A DNA stretch of 13,360 nt from Promethearchaeota archaeon. Its GTDB lineage: Archaea; Asgardarchaeota; Lokiarchaeia; Sigynarchaeales; MK-D1. A program made the translations under genes and the position numbers. Within the stretch, counting starts at the first letter, position 1. Each line of letters starts with the position of its first letter. The notes beneath the pieces were generated by a model. The model was not told the origin of the DNA. It saw only the letters and a program-made list of their open reading frames with translations, and made no database searches. Positions 13,205-13,360 of this stretch are shown one piece after another. The stretch spans positions 1 through 13,360 of the forward strand of contig JAEOTN010000149.1 in assembly GCA_016839865.1 (NCBI GenBank). The letters run 5' to 3'.

Positions 13205-13360
13205 ATGCGCCCCTTATCACACCAAGAAAAAAATATTGTTTCAGAGTTATTTGAAAATCTAGGATTCAAGCAACTAGGAACTCCACTTGACCTATATAGA
13301 TACTCATTTGAACAAGATCAAATAATTTCTATGCAAGTTAAATATCCAGTGGATATCGGT
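13205..13360 (+). CDS. Start of an unrecognised protein (3' end outside window)
   Basis: An ATG with a well-placed GGAG opens a frame that stays open for all 52 codons to the window edge. The peptide starts MRPLSHQEKNIVSELFENLG, looks like an N-terminal helix and then turns to beta-like sequence (DLYRYSFEQDQIISMQVKY). It has no signal peptide. Too little is visible to name a family. Lying 25 bases downstream of the coiled-coil gene, it is probably its operon partner. Confidence 0.7.
   Translation, partial: MRPLSHQEKNIVSELFENLGFKQLGTPLDLYRYSFEQDQIISMQVKYPVDIG

Noticed and set aside
1..13360. tRNA, rRNA, CRISPR arrays, insertion sequences, riboswitches
   Set aside because: I saw no cloverleaf-like sequence, no regularly spaced direct repeats, no transposase and no terminal inverted repeats. 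The intergenic regions (at most about 212 bases) are AT-rich with only promoter- and terminator-like signals.

Overview
The window is AT-rich, densely coding DNA that reads as archaeal. The signs are a stand-alone ADP-forming acyl-CoA synthetase beta subunit, a short CinA-type protein with no C-terminal PncC domain, and a secreted protein packed with N-glycosylation sequons. Further signs are zinc ribbons fused to unrelated domains, oligo-T termination tracts, and a mixture of GGAG-led and apparently leaderless starts. The style of the large surface protein, the SERCA-like Ca2+ pump, the zinc-ribbon fusions and a possible MIT-like domain suggest an Asgard archaeon. No marker gene is present, so that placement is an inference. 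I see no rRNA, tRNA, CRISPR array, insertion sequence or phage gene, and no gene-free stretch longer than about 215 bases.

Layout. Bases 1-2936 (minus) are the first 978 codons of a secreted, probably S-layer-like or adhesin-like glycoprotein whose 3' end lies outside the window. Next on the same strand are the acyl-CoA synthetase beta subunit (3112-3825) and a full-length P2A Ca2+-ATPase with a TTG start (3950-6904), each followed by a T-rich tract. A 212-base divergent promoter region separates the pump from a plus-strand membrane protein (7117-8454) with a cytoplasmic zinc ribbon, a proline/histidine-rich linker, one membrane helix and an external beta-solenoid of about ten TG-type repeats. 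It converges, with one base between the stops, on the CinA-like gene (8456-9292, minus).

A 104-base divergent region containing a 7-bp inverted repeat leads to a two-gene plus-strand unit. This is a PIG-L family zinc deacetylase (9397-10200) whose stop overlaps the start of an unrecognised 182-residue protein (10197-10745). That unit converges on a minus-strand gene (10756-11613) encoding an N-terminal three-helix domain resembling MIT, a long acidic disordered linker and a C-terminal zinc ribbon. It is divergent from a 466-residue coiled-coil protein with a C-terminal membrane hairpin (11779-13179), which is followed after 25 bases by the start of another gene cut by the window end.

The common theme is the cell envelope: a glycosylated surface protein, a Ca2+ pump, a transmembrane sensor-like solenoid, a sugar-type deacetylase and a membrane-anchored coiled coil. 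The least described parts are the zinc-ribbon/solenoid protein, the MIT-like/zinc-ribbon protein with its divergent coiled-coil partner, and the unknown protein coupled to the PIG-L enzyme. None of these can be given a firm function from sequence alone.
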